Source: Paenibacillus sp. PL2-23
GTDB lineage: Bacteria > Bacillota > Bacilli > Paenibacillales > Paenibacillaceae
Assembly (NCBI RefSeq): GCF_040834005.1
Contig: NZ_CP162129.1
Span: forward strand, 4,413,501-4,477,500
Reading direction: 5' to 3'
DNA: 64,000 bases
The position numbers were made by a program, and so were the translations under genes. Of this stretch, positions 33,072 through 40,878 are shown one piece after another. The first letter of the stretch is position 1, and each line of letters begins with the position of its first letter. Below the pieces are notes generated by a model. The model was given only the letters and a program-made list of their open reading frames with translations. It was not told where the DNA came from and searched no databases.

Positions 33072-33669
33072 AACGGTTTGCCGTCCCGAATAACTTAGCA
33101 TGCTTAGGCGACCACTTAGGGGGACCATATTTGGATAAGTAACCAAGGCGGTTTACCCAATCATCAACAGGCTGTTCGGCGTGCAGGGCCTTGAGAAGTT
33201 CCCATGTGCCAATGACATCGTTAAGCGCTCGATGAGCGCCTGGTAACTGGATGCCATATCGTTCCGTCATGTTAATCAATTTGTACGGATAGGGATGTCG
33301 TTCTCGAGAAATGGTCATGGTATCAATAAAATGATTGCTGAAGGTACGGCCACCAGCCCGCTGCATCCAGAAGTGCAGGAACCCCATGTCGAATACAGCA
33401 TTGTGTGCGACTAGTAGACTGTCCTGGGCGAGATTTCGAAGTATCTTGAAAGCCAGATCCTCGCTGATTCCTCCCGCCAGTTCTTCCTGACTGATTCCAG
33501 TGATCTCGGTTATCTTTGGCGGCAGTTCGCCTTCGAACTGCACTAAAGATTGAAACTGGCTCACGATCTCGCCGTTAATACAGCGGATCGCGGCCACTTC
33601 AATAATCCGATCCTTCTCCGGATCGGTATCGGATGTTTCGAAATCAAAGACCGTTACGTTTTCGATCAG
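33061..33669 (-). CDS. DEDDh 3'-5' exonuclease with apparent CTG start
   Basis: 202 aa if started at CTG 33669. AGGAGG lies 8 nt upstream and the codon overlaps the previous stop as CTGA. Only this start keeps motif I (VTVFDFETSDTDPEKDRIIE with the DxE catalytic pair). The first conventional codon, GTG 33597, would delete it. Motif II AHNAVFDMGF and motif III HRALNDVIGTWELL (HxAxxD) are intact. It is a PolC/DnaQ epsilon-type proofreading or trimming nuclease, and belongs to the recombination-replication block beside SbcC/D-like genes. Confidence 0.85.
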   Translation of the reverse strand: MIENVTVFDFETSDTDPEKDRIIEVAAIRCINGEIVSQFQSLVQFEGELPPKITEITGISQEELAGGISEDLAFKILRNLAQDSLLVAHNAVFDMGFLHFWMQRAGGRTFSNHFIDTMTISRERHPYPYKLINMTERYGIQLPGAHRALNDVIGTWELLKALHAEQPVDDWVNRLGYLSKYGPPKWSPKHAKLFGTANRYAS

Positions 33670-33878
33670 AGCGTTCTCCTCCTATCATCTTGCAACCATA
33701 TAATTCGTTCTTTATAGCTTGCCGACTTCACTAACCATCCTGGATATCCAAGTGCAAAGTATTCTCTCGCTTCGCGTTTGAATGCTTTCGGATCAGAATG
33801 AAAGAGCGACCATATGCGCTCAGAAACGCCTGACCGGCATAAAGGAACTCCGAATTCATCGTAACGAGGCTCAAGCAA
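33666..33878 (-). CDS. Small hypothetical protein, TTG start
   Basis: 70 aa from TTG 33878, which has GAGG 6 nt upstream and overlaps the end of the SbcC-like gene by 8 nt. The sequence LEPRYDEFGVPLCRSGVSER continues IWSLFHSDPKAFKREAREYF ALGYPGW. This is a coherent small domain ending RRRTL, whose codons form the ribosome site of the exonuclease. The function is unknown. A longer frame upstream is antisense-free but coincides with the SbcC-like coding region and is not used. Confidence 0.65.
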   Translation of the reverse strand: MLEPRYDEFGVPLCRSGVSERIWSLFHSDPKAFKREAREYFALGYPGWLVKSASYKERIIWLQDDRRRTL

Positions 33879-36405
33879 CAAGAACCTCGACGCCGCCGTC
33901 CGCATTATCGAACCGAATAATCTGATCGAAAGCAGTTTGCGCATCCTCAATGTGCGTAATGACAAGCACTCTCTTAAACCGGCTTGCAACGGATTTAATA
34001 GATTCGAGGACAAGCGCGCGGTGCTCCGCGTCCTGGGAGCCCAGCCCCTCGTCAATCGTGAGCCACTCTACCTTGCTGCCGGCGCGCTGGGCTAGAAGCT
34101 CCGCAAGTGCGAATCGAATTGCGTAGTCGATGCGGAGTTGCTCACCGCCGCTGAATGTCTCGTAGGGGCGCTCCGCTGTCCAATCACCTATCATGATGTC
34201 GAGTGTCTCGGACACGCCGGCGCGGGACTTGAGTTCCCGCTGCGTCTCAAAGCGAACGTAATGCTTGCCCTTAGACATTTGTCCGAGGATCTCGTTGGCA
34301 ATCCGTTCGAGCTGCGGCACAGCGTTTTCGATGATCAATGCCGGGATGCCATCGCGGCCAAATGCTTTGATCAACGTTTGGTACCTAGTCCAGCTCAGCG
34401 CCTTCGGTTCCATCTCGTCGGAGATTTGGTCACGCTCCTGCTGATCGGTCTCTAGTGCGGCCAGTACCGCCTTCATGCCCCCGATCTGCTCGGCCAAAGT
34501 TGCGAGCTCCTGCCGAAGGTGCTGCATTTGGGTGTTGGCTTGAGCAAGCTCCTGGTGTAGGCGGTCATAGTCCAATGTATCGAGTTCTAGCCCAGACCGC
34601 TCGACGGACATTTCGTCCCGCCTAGCCTGTTTAACAGCGATATCACGACCTATAGCAGCGATACGTTCCCCAGCGTAAACCGACATCTCCCGCGCCGCCG
34701 AAATCTGATCCTTGAGCCGGGCCCACCGCTCGAGGTCGGCCACCTTCGCTGACAGCTCCGATAGCGGCTCTAATGCAGACTCGAGCTCAATCATTTGTTG
34801 CTGGAGGGAGTCCCAACGTAGTCTCATAGCCTCCATCTGCTCCGTCTTCTCGACCTTCTGCTGCTCCAACTGCTGTAAGAGTTCATCTTTTCCGGCCAAT
34901 TGAGAGTATGCGTTCGAGGCTTCACGCAACTCGTCCACACGCACCTTGCAGACGCGATGAACTGCGTAATCATATTCCAATGCCTGCTGCTCACCTTGCT
35001 TCGCGGTAATAGAAGTAATAAAGCTATCCACTCCCGTTCGATCCAACACAGCTAAGCGTTGTCGGAGGTCCGGCAGTTCCGCAACCGCTGCTGCTGCAGC
35101 CTGTTGGAACTTGCACGTCGGCAGACAACCGTTGTCCTGGATGTGCAACTCCTGCTGCTCTAACGTGGTAATTTTATCGGATAGACGCAGTTCTTCAAGC
35201 GCGAGGCGTGATTCTTCCTTGTCCTTTTTCCCGGACAGATCAGCAATTTCGGCAGCCAGCAGATTCCACTTGTCCGCTTTTTCCTCGTAATCACGAAGTT
35301 TTTGCATCTCTGTCTCATACTCAACAGCCTGCTGACGGAGTGTTCCCCTCCCTGCGAGCTGCTGCTGTAAAACTGTGATTCTCCCGATGATTCGGCGCAG
35401 ATCGTCCTCCAGTTGATAAAAATCGGTTTGAGTGGTCGTTAGGTCGAATTGAAGCCGATCAAGCTCCGGCTTCCGGGCCTCCAGTGCTGCAAGCTTCTGC
35501 TTGAGCTGATCTAGTTCGGCGGACTTCGCCAGAATAGCAGCTTCGTTGGCCAGAATCTTATCGGCGCGCTCGAGGCGATCGGATTGAATGGTACGCTCGC
35601 CTTCCAAAGCGGCGATCTCCTCACGGATTGCAGTGATCTCTCGATCAATCTGTTGAATACGCGCCCGTTTACCGTCCAGCGTGGCAATCTGCGACTCGGC
35701 CAATTTCAAACACGCTTCTTCCTTCGCAATCAGTTCGAGCGTATCGGTGTGTCGGCCCTCGGCGTACCTCAATGTTTCAGCCTTCGCCGGGCGATCCGCA
35801 AGGCGCTCGTCCAATGTCAACAATTTGTCTTTTGCCTTCTCAATTTCGATGTTCATCGCTGCAGCCTTCTGGCGAGCACGCTCCTGCAACTCCGGATATA
35901 CGTTCAGCCCGAGGATCTGCGAGAGGATCTCCTTACGCTTACCCGCCGTGGCTCCGGTGAAGGCGTTAGCTTGTCCCTGCAGGATCATAGAGCTGGCCGT
36001 AAACGTTTCGTCGTCCAGATTGAGCAGTGATTCGATAACAGCTTCGGTGTCGACGATCTTCTCCGCCGATCGGCTCTCCCATTGGTCGTTGATTCGTTGC
36101 TGCAGTTCCAGCGTCGACTTCCCTTTACCCTTTGTGCTGCGCGTCCGGATGGCACGATATGCGTCACCTTGATGCTCGAACCAAAACTCCACGGACATTT
36201 CTTGCGCGCCGCGGCGGACAAGATCGTCCAGGCTGACGCCGCTGATCACATCTCCGAAAAGCGCAAAGCGCGGTGCCAGTGTGAATGCAGACGACTTGCC
36301 GGCCCCGTTCCGTCCGGCGATCGCCGCCAAGGAGACAGCCGACAAATCAATGTCGGCATGTTCGATAGCTCGGAAATTGTGAATAATAAGGCGTAATGGG
36401 ATCAT
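33871..36405 (-). CDS. SbcC/Rad50-like SMC ATPase
   Basis: 844 aa. Walker A AGRNGAGKSSAF near residue 30, long coiled coils from about 170 to 680, a Cys pair CLPTC near residue 425 at the apex, ABC signature ETFSGGEQLRIDYAIRFALA near 755 and Walker B KVEWLTIDEGLGSQD near 780. The apex motif is CxxxC instead of the usual zinc-hook CxxC. It partners the SbcD-like nuclease encoded directly upstream (4-nt overlap), like T4 gp46/gp47. It likely processes DNA ends for recombination-dependent replication. Confidence 0.92.
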   Translation of the reverse strand: MIPLRLIIHNFRAIEHADIDLSAVSLAAIAGRNGAGKSSAFTLAPRFALFGDVISGVSLDDLVRRGAQEMSVEFWFEHQGDAYRAIRTRSTKGKGKSTLELQQRINDQWESRSAEKIVDTEAVIESLLNLDDETFTASSMILQGQANAFTGATAGKRKEILSQILGLNVYPELQERARQKAAAMNIEIEKAKDKLLTLDERLADRPAKAETLRYAEGRHTDTLELIAKEEACLKLAESQIATLDGKRARIQQIDREITAIREEIAALEGERTIQSDRLERADKILANEAAILAKSAELDQLKQKLAALEARKPELDRLQFDLTTTQTDFYQLEDDLRRIIGRITVLQQQLAGRGTLRQQAVEYETEMQKLRDYEEKADKWNLLAAEIADLSGKKDKEESRLALEELRLSDKITTLEQQELHIQDNGCLPTCKFQQAAAAAVAELPDLRQRLAVLDRTGVDSFITSITAKQGEQQALEYDYAVHRVCKVRVDELREASNAYSQLAGKDELLQQLEQQKVEKTEQMEAMRLRWDSLQQQMIELESALEPLSELSAKVADLERWARLKDQISAAREMSVYAGERIAAIGRDIAVKQARRDEMSVERSGLELDTLDYDRLHQELAQANTQMQHLRQELATLAEQIGGMKAVLAALETDQQERDQISDEMEPKALSWTRYQTLIKAFGRDGIPALIIENAVPQLERIANEILGQMSKGKHYVRFETQRELKSRAGVSETLDIMIGDWTAERPYETFSGGEQLRIDYAIRFALAELLAQRAGSKVEWLTIDEGLGSQDAEHRALVLESIKSVASRFKRVLVITHIEDAQTAFDQIIRFDNADGGVEVLVA

Positions 36406-37574
36406 ACTTGAACCTCCAACAGTTCCGTCGTCATGGCTTGCAATTCGGAGATATCCACCGGCTCATACCCTTGATTCGAAGCCCATGCGGCCAGCGCCGA
36501 CAGAGGACCAAGTTCCTCGGTAACCTCGGCGTCCCGGATCCGCTCTGATCGTTCGACCTCCGCGCGGATTTCAGCGACGAAGTAAGCACCGGCATCGTAT
36601 AACGCCCGCTCAAGCGATCGCCGATCGAATCGCTTCTGTAATTCCTCCGAGCAGGCATATCGCACCCGAACGATTGCATCTTTAATTGAAGCAAAGTCGT
36701 CTACTTCACCGTCCAGCCAAGCAGTAATATCCATGTCGCACCAGTCGATCGTCTTAAAGCGGCGTGCTGGCGCCGCGATGAACGTTGATTTAAATCCAAC
36801 GCCTGGGCCGTCTCCTAGCCACTCATGAATGTAGAAGCCCGGCGTCGTCCGCTCATCTCCGAAATTGTGCCGCTCAGGAGCACCGCTGTAAAAAACGTTG
36901 CTGCCCGCTTTCTGCGGGCGGTGGATGTGGCCGAGACAAACCAAGTCGAACATGCTTGCCGCCTCATCCGTTAGAATCGGCTCGTTTTGGAGCAGTGCGT
37001 CTTCGAATCCAGTGTCCGCAAGATCATAGGTCAGATGAGACATTAAGATGCGTGGCCCGTCCCAGCAGTGGCTTGTAAAGGATTTACATTCATCAGTAAT
37101 GTGTTCAGTCATCTTCGCGTGAAACTCATGCGGTGGGAGCCCCGTGAACTCCGGAATCGTGGCAAAGTTGGATCGATTCATTCCTGGGAGGCAGCAGATT
37201 TTAATATCACCGAATGCTACCGAATCTGGTTCGGTAAACACCCTGACACCAGAAATCTGCATCTCGCGAATTAGATGGTAAGCACTGATTGCGTCATGGC
37301 TCGGTGTACCGCTAATCACGACGATTTCAATGCCGGAATTTGAGAGACGACGGAGCCAAGCCACGAACGCCTGAATCTCCGCCGTCGCCCGGTCGATGAA
37401 GACGCGGGCGTCCTTAAAGGCATCGCCGGCGAACAATACCAGCTCGCAACCTTCATCTACGATGCGATCGGCGACCCAACTCATCGACCGCGTGATGTCT
37501 TCGAAGCGCGCTGCCGGTGTAGGACCTGGATATCCAAATCCCCAATGACTATCTGCAATGTGTGCTATTTTCAT
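36402..37574 (-). CDS. SbcD/Mre11-like metallophosphoesterase
   Basis: 390 aa. Motifs: HIADSHWGFG (metal), VLFAGDAFKD, VVISGTPSHDAIS where most members have GNHD, ILMSHLTYD, and VCLGHIHRPQ. The C-terminal cap carries a helical region with RRSLERALYDAGAYFVAEIR. It provides the endo/exonuclease subunit of an SbcCD-like complex. The altered GNHD motif (GTPSHD) still keeps the His-Asp pair. It starts at ATG 37574 after GGAGG, overlapping the upstream gene by 4 nt. Confidence 0.9.
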   Translation of the reverse strand: MKIAHIADSHWGFGYPGPTPAARFEDITRSMSWVADRIVDEGCELVLFAGDAFKDARVFIDRATAEIQAFVAWLRRLSNSGIEIVVISGTPSHDAISAYHLIREMQISGVRVFTEPDSVAFGDIKICCLPGMNRSNFATIPEFTGLPPHEFHAKMTEHITDECKSFTSHCWDGPRILMSHLTYDLADTGFEDALLQNEPILTDEAASMFDLVCLGHIHRPQKAGSNVFYSGAPERHNFGDERTTPGFYIHEWLGDGPGVGFKSTFIAAPARRFKTIDWCDMDITAWLDGEVDDFASIKDAIVRVRYACSEELQKRFDRRSLERALYDAGAYFVAEIRAEVERSERIRDAEVTEELGPLSALAAWASNQGYEPVDISELQAMTTELLEVQV

Positions 37575-38557
37575 CGCAGGTCCTCCGGTACATCGTCAAA
37601 ATTGATGGTGTCGTCCTGACCTCCGCCGGCTTCAAGATAATCGCCGACCGTCTTCCAGTCAGTTTCCGTTGTAATATCGGAGATTACCTTCTTGATTGGT
37701 CTGCCGAGAACTTGGCTAGCTGCGTCAGCTAAACCATTCCAATCCAAGCCTTGTTGTTTCATGATGCCGAGCACTCGATTCTTTTGTGTAGAGCTTCCGC
37801 TTGCAGCTCGATTGCCTCCTTGCTGCTGGCTGCTTCCTTGATAGCGACCGCTGTTCGCGCTAGCTGCTCGGCCGCGCGATTGCTTGCGGTCTTCCGCTGG
37901 CACGTCCGCATATTCGTCCATTTCCGCTTCTTCTTGTGTGAAGATTCCACTGGAACGCGTACACTGAAGCGTCAATCCGACATAGGCTCTCTTGTAAGCC
38001 ATCTTCAGCACCGTGTTCCACTGCGAAAACAGGTCCTCATTCGGGATACGGTAGGAGCGATAGGGGCCGTACGAACCCTCCTTTTCTTCAAACAGCAGAT
38101 CCTCTTTATCTAAATATGACGGAACTTTATTTTCGCTAACCCAGCGGTACCGATACTTAGACTCAAACGTGCTACATTCCCCCACACCCTCGCCAATTAC
38201 AACGCCGCTGGCGCGATGAACGAGCTGCAGCGTAAACTCGACCCGGTACCAGCCTGTTTCAAAATCCCGGTCTTCAATCTTGCTCTTAACAAGGGCAGCG
38301 AAACCATACAACTCACAAAGCTTTTCGGCTCCTGGCTTGTACAACGTTGCTTTTTGCGTGCCTGGAACAGTGCCGAAATCTTCATCCTTAACCATGATCT
38401 CCTTAAAAAAGACTTGCAGAAAATCATATTTTTGTTTCATATCCGTCAACCTTTTACGAAAATCAGCAACACTGCCAAACTCGAGATCGACTAGCGCCCC
38501 TCCCCCGGTGTTTCCACCGGAGGGTTGAGGCATTAACTGAAGCGGTGCCTCGGACAA
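37571..38557 (-). CDS. Hypothetical phage protein, possible DNA-annealing protein
   Basis: 328 aa, TTG start at 38557 with AAGGGGG 8 nt upstream. The body has FKEIMVKDEDFGTVPGTQKA, TLYKPGAEKLCELYGF, and EFTLQLVHRASGVVIGEG then CSTFESKYRYRWV, a pattern shared with uncharacterised phage proteins next to recombination genes. A Ser/Gln/Gly-rich linker (about 225-265) is followed by a small C-terminal helical domain (NGLADAASQVLGRPIKKVIS). Single-strand annealing is suggested by neighbours SbcC/D only; the sequence itself does not prove it. Confidence 0.65.
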   Translation of the reverse strand: MSEAPLQLMPQPSGGNTGGGALVDLEFGSVADFRKRLTDMKQKYDFLQVFFKEIMVKDEDFGTVPGTQKATLYKPGAEKLCELYGFAALVKSKIEDRDFETGWYRVEFTLQLVHRASGVVIGEGVGECSTFESKYRYRWVSENKVPSYLDKEDLLFEEKEGSYGPYRSYRIPNEDLFSQWNTVLKMAYKRAYVGLTLQCTRSSGIFTQEEAEMDEYADVPAEDRKQSRGRAASANSGRYQGSSQQQGGNRAASGSSTQKNRVLGIMKQQGLDWNGLADAASQVLGRPIKKVISDITTETDWKTVGDYLEAGGGQDDTINFDDVPEDLR

Positions 38558-38887
38558 TTACGCCGCCCCCTTCAGCAGGTCGACGACCGCCCGCAGCGCT
38601 TTAAATTCGTCGCGGAGCCGGCCAAGACGAGTGACTGCATTCTTTAAGTTGAGTTCTGCTTCGTCCAGGTCACCGCGCTCGTTGACTGTCTTTTCTCTCG
38701 TCTGAGCTGCACGGATCTCGGCATTCTTGCCATCAATTGCGTTGGACAGCAGCAGCATATCTTCCTTAGCCTGCAGTGCAACCTTGGCTCCTAAAACATG
38801 CAAATTGGCTTCGAGGACCGCGTCTTCGGCAGATCCGATTTCCGCCGGCAGCGCCAGCAATCTGTCCACGATCTGTTGTTTATTCAT
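38558..38887 (-). CDS. Hypothetical coiled-coil protein
   Basis: 109 aa, AAGGAGGAGCTT before ATG 38887. It is entirely helical: NKQQIVDRLLALPAEIGSAE, then a long heptad region (KTVNERGDLDEAELNLKNAV is typical in character). Proteins of this type occur just upstream of recombination genes in Paenibacillus and Bacillus phages. Function unknown. Its stop overlaps the TTG start region of the next gene. Confidence 0.6.
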   Translation of the reverse strand: MNKQQIVDRLLALPAEIGSAEDAVLEANLHVLGAKVALQAKEDMLLLSNAIDGKNAEIRAAQTREKTVNERGDLDEAELNLKNAVTRLGRLRDEFKALRAVVDLLKGAA

Positions 38888-38946
38888 AAGCTCCTCCTTG
38901 TCGCCCTCATTCCCGTATGCTAAAATGGGGGCATTCGATTGTTTGT

Positions 38947-38968
38947 GAGCCCGCCTGCCAGCGGGCTC
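38947..38968 (-). other. Hairpin after the small zinc-finger gene
   Basis: GAGCCCGC / GCGGGCTC, 8-bp perfect stem with 6-nt loop, directly after the stop of the 39-aa gene. There is no U-run on the minus strand, so it may stabilise or attenuate the transcript and not be a full terminator. Confidence 0.4.
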
Positions 38969-39088
38969 TTACTCGTTCTCGCAGTCGTCACAAGTTCGAG
39001 GATGTCCGGGTTCTTCCATGTCATCCATGTACGAGCCACACACTTGACAGCACAATCCGTTCAAAATCATATCAGCAGCTTCTCCCAT
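38969..39088 (-). CDS. 39-aa zinc-finger peptide
   Basis: ATG 39088 with AAAGGAGG at 6-nt spacing. GEAADMILNGLCCQVCGSYM then EEPGHPRTCDDCEN: a CxxC...CxxC zinc ribbon of a type very common in prophage early operons. It is preceded by a 110-nt structured leader and followed by a hairpin. Function unknown. Confidence 0.75.
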   Translation of the reverse strand: MGEAADMILNGLCCQVCGSYMDDMEEPGHPRTCDDCENE

Positions 39089-39112
39089 GGAATGCCTCCT
39101 TTCTTATGCATT

Positions 39113-39189
39113 GATGCGTAAACCGCATCTCCGAACACCGAACCGGGGGTGGGTTCGATGCCCGGAGATGGCCCCGAATCACGTTCGGG
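39113..39189 (-). ncRNA. Structured leader with competing hairpins (candidate RNA element)
   Basis: Three hairpins in the minus-strand RNA: CCCGAA/TTCGGG (39189-39173); CATCTCCG/CGGAGATG with an inner GAACC/GGTTC stem (39170-39126); GATGCG/CGCATC (39129-39113). The second and third share 39126-39129 and so exclude each other. The last one ends about 10 nt before AAAGGAGG of the 39-aa gene. It resembles a cis-acting switch, but no known riboswitch was recognised. Confidence 0.4.
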
Positions 39190-39200
39190 ACTCTCTCTTC

Positions 39201-39353
39201 TTACGAATTTTGATAAACGTGCTCGGCTTCGCCTTCCGTCACCCTGTCCATCTCCTGATACATCGCCGATTCCAGCCGTTGAATCGCTTCGTCATCCAAA
39301 CCCGCCTTACGCGCTGCGATAATCATGTATCCGATCGCTGCCCCGTTCGTCAT
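39201..39353 (-). CDS. 50-aa hypothetical phage protein
   Basis: ATG 39353, preceded by GGAGGTGTTAAGA. TNGAAIGYMIIAARKAGLDD then EAIQRLESAMYQEMDRVTEG: helical, typical of small prophage proteins of unknown role. It overlaps the end of the upstream 88-aa gene by about 47 nt. Confidence 0.65.
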   Translation of the reverse strand: MTNGAAIGYMIIAARKAGLDDEAIQRLESAMYQEMDRVTEGEAEHVYQNS

Positions 39354-39573
39354 TCTTAACACCTCCTTGCTCCACTGGAGGGTAATGCTCGTCCAGCACC
39401 ATATTTAGCGTTTCATACGCCTCCCACATCGCAGCAGGATAGCGGCTCTTCCATTTTGCGAATTTCTCTAAATCCACGCCGCCACCCTCGGTGCAGCATT
39501 CATAGAAAGCGGAAATCCCTTCAGCAATTGTCGTCAATTCTCCAGGCTTGTCCGGATTAGGAATATAGGGCAT
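39307..39573 (-). CDS. Hypothetical phage protein
   Basis: 88 aa, ATG 39573 with GGGGGA. PYIPNPDKPGELTTIAEGIS then AFYECCTEGGGVDLEKFAKW and a helical middle (PAAMWEAYETLNMVLDEHYP). The end (NDERGSDRIHDYRSA) is read over the start of the next gene. It could be a small early regulator; no family assigned. Confidence 0.6.
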   Translation of the reverse strand: MPYIPNPDKPGELTTIAEGISAFYECCTEGGGVDLEKFAKWKSRYPAAMWEAYETLNMVLDEHYPPVEQGGVKNDERGSDRIHDYRSA

Positions 39574-39585
39574 TCAAGGTCCCCC

Positions 39586-39807
39586 TCAACTAATTTTTTG
39601 GTTACCGCTCGCAACCACTTGTCTGACAGCTTTATGTAGGCGCCGCAGTAGCTTGTCCGAAATTGCTTCAGGATTCCGACAATGCCGGCCAGTTTGGAGC
39701 GTGACCACGACGGCCTCCTCGGCGGTAAGCCCTTTACAACGTATACGCGCCACTGCCATGCATATGGCAGCTTGCTCCGCTGCCGAGTTGTTCCATCGAA
39801 ATCGCAT
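39586..39807 (-). CDS. Hypothetical helical phage protein
   Basis: 73 aa from ATG 39807 (GAGGTGA, 8-nt spacing; an ATG two codons upstream is too close). RFRWNNSAAEQAAICMAVAR then LTAEEAVVVTLQTGRHCRNP and a basic helical end. It overlaps the preceding gene by 74 nt in another frame, so one of the two C-/N-termini is non-essential or the genes are truly nested. Function unknown. Confidence 0.55.
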   Translation of the reverse strand: MRFRWNNSAAEQAAICMAVARIRCKGLTAEEAVVVTLQTGRHCRNPEAISDKLLRRLHKAVRQVVASGNQKIS

Positions 39808-40024
39808 TGCCACTCACCTCTGCAATCGGCAGCCCATAGCGCGCCGCCATGATTTGATAGGTAGACGAATGAAATGATAATTTCCCCTCCGTGACGCGCT
39901 TTGCCAGTAGTCGGTACATGCCAGCAACCTGCGACGTCCGCATCCGATCTGCCTTCTCTTGCAAGGCGTTTATAATCATCTGGGCTTCCTGTCCGTCGAA
40001 CGAAATTGAGAATTTACCATCCAT
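39734..40024 (-). CDS. Hypothetical phage protein
   Basis: 96 aa, ATG 40024 after AAGGAGAG. DGKFSISFDGQEAQMIINAL continues QEKADRMRTSQVAGMYRLLA, a pattern of small early proteins. Its last 25 residues overlap the next gene and are low in recognisable structure. Unknown function. Confidence 0.55.
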   Translation of the reverse strand: MDGKFSISFDGQEAQMIINALQEKADRMRTSQVAGMYRLLAKRVTEGKLSFHSSTYQIMAARYGLPIAEVSGNAISMEQLGSGASCHMHGSGAYTL

Positions 40025-40042
40025 ATCGCAACTCTCCTTGCA

Positions 40043-40294
40043 CTAATGTCGATCAGCCGTTAAAATGGACGACAAGAGACTCATTAGACGTGATCTCAAC
40101 TTGGACGTCCGGCCTGCACGCCGGGCGTTTTTCATTTCAATTCGAGCGAACCTTCGCATATCACGGAGATACGCTTGCATTTCCACTTTTCTCGACGTAT
40201 CGTAACGGTCAGGATGCTTGTTCATCCATTTCAGATTATGATCCGCGTTCCGTGCTGCCTTTCGTGCCTCTTTTACCAACTGTTCTCTCGACAA
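40043..40294 (-). CDS. Small basic helical protein, TTG start
   Basis: 83 aa from TTG 40294, eight nucleotides after GGGAGGT and immediately after the stop of the XRE gene. SREQLVKEARKAARNADHNL then KWMNKHPDRYDTSRKVEMQA and RRAGRTSKLRSRLMS: very basic and helical. Likely nucleic-acid binding. A longer frame upstream lies over the XRE gene and has no start signal. Confidence 0.6.
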   Translation of the reverse strand: MSREQLVKEARKAARNADHNLKWMNKHPDRYDTSRKVEMQAYLRDMRRFARIEMKNARRAGRTSKLRSRLMSLLSSILTADRH

Positions 40295-40299
40295 AACTC

Positions 40300-40560
40300 T
40301 CAACCTCCCATTCCAGTAACCTGCAGAACCGACTGAATCATTGATAGTCCATCTAATCCGTAAAGATAAGCGACTACAACTTCCCTGGCGTTTGTGACGT
40401 CTGCCCAACGAAAAAGCGTTTCAGCATGTACCGGTTTGTGATTTTTTTCATACTTCGAAATACAACTCCGTGATAAGTTAAGCAATTCTGCTAGTTTCTC
40501 TTGGCTATAACCCGCTCGTTCGCGGCAAGCATGTAAGACTGCTCCTAGCCCCATTTTCAT
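40300..40560 (-). CDS. XRE-family helix-turn-helix regulator
   Basis: 86 aa. GLGAVLHACRERAGYSQEKL, AELLNLSRSCISKYEKNHKP and VHAETLFRWADVTNAREVVV form a full XRE HTH with an unusually short C-terminus. AAAGGAGG precedes ATG 40560. A perfect 15-bp palindrome GTTCCA-CTT-TGGAAC (40577-40591) lies just upstream of the ribosome site and may be an operator. It is an additional early regulator next to the immunity module. Confidence 0.8.
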   Translation of the reverse strand: MKMGLGAVLHACRERAGYSQEKLAELLNLSRSCISKYEKNHKPVHAETLFRWADVTNAREVVVAYLYGLDGLSMIQSVLQVTGMGG

Positions 40561-40576
40561 CTACTGCCCTCCTTTC

Positions 40577-40591
40577 GTTCCACTTTGGAAC
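40577..40591. promoter_or_regulatory. Perfect palindrome upstream of the XRE gene
   Basis: GTTCCACTTTGGAAC, 6-bp arms and a 3-bp centre, 17-31 nt before the start codon. It resembles the TCCAC...GTGGA operators of the lysogeny switch at 42.1-42.2 kb, so it may bind the same or a related repressor. Confidence 0.4.
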
Positions 40592-40704
40592 AGACAGGGC
40601 GCGAAACGCAGCTGTATAATAATGGTGTCGGTTAATTCCTCGTTTGACCGCCTCGCACTTCCTCAATGCAATTCCTTCGCACCGGAGCCCCCCCCGGGCT
40701 CCCC

Positions 40705-40848
40705 TCAAATCCGCGCCAGTAAGAACATGTACTTTAGGTTACCGCGTGTGACATCATACAAAATCCAACCTTCACGCAGCAGCTCATTCGCCTTGTCTTC
40801 ATCTGCTGTTTGAAACAGTTCTTTCACATCCCACGGATTGATTTCCAG
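40705..40848 (-). CDS. 47-aa phage protein with apparent CTG start
   Basis: EINPWDVKELFQTADEDKAN continues ELLREGWILYDVTRGNLKYM and ends FLLARI, a convincing small protein. The best-spaced start is CTG 40848, 8 nt after a perfect GGAGGTGA. The only other in-frame candidate, GTG 40857, is inside the ribosome site. It is the second apparent CTG start in this prophage. A GC-rich hairpin (GGAGCC/GGCTCC) follows the stop. Confidence 0.6.
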   Translation of the reverse strand: MEINPWDVKELFQTADEDKANELLREGWILYDVTRGNLKYMFLLARI

Positions 40849-40878
40849 TGCCCTCACCTCCCCTCATTAACCAGATAA

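Noticed and set aside
39121..39175. tRNA-like T-arm (GGTTCGATGCC) on the plus strand
   Set aside because: The flanking bases do not form the 5-bp T-stem and no acceptor or anticodon arm fits; the minus-strand hairpins explain it better.
40505..40708. 67-codon minus-strand frame overlapping the XRE gene
   Set aside because: Arg/Cys-rich, no ribosome site; the XRE gene and the 47-aa ORF account for the region.
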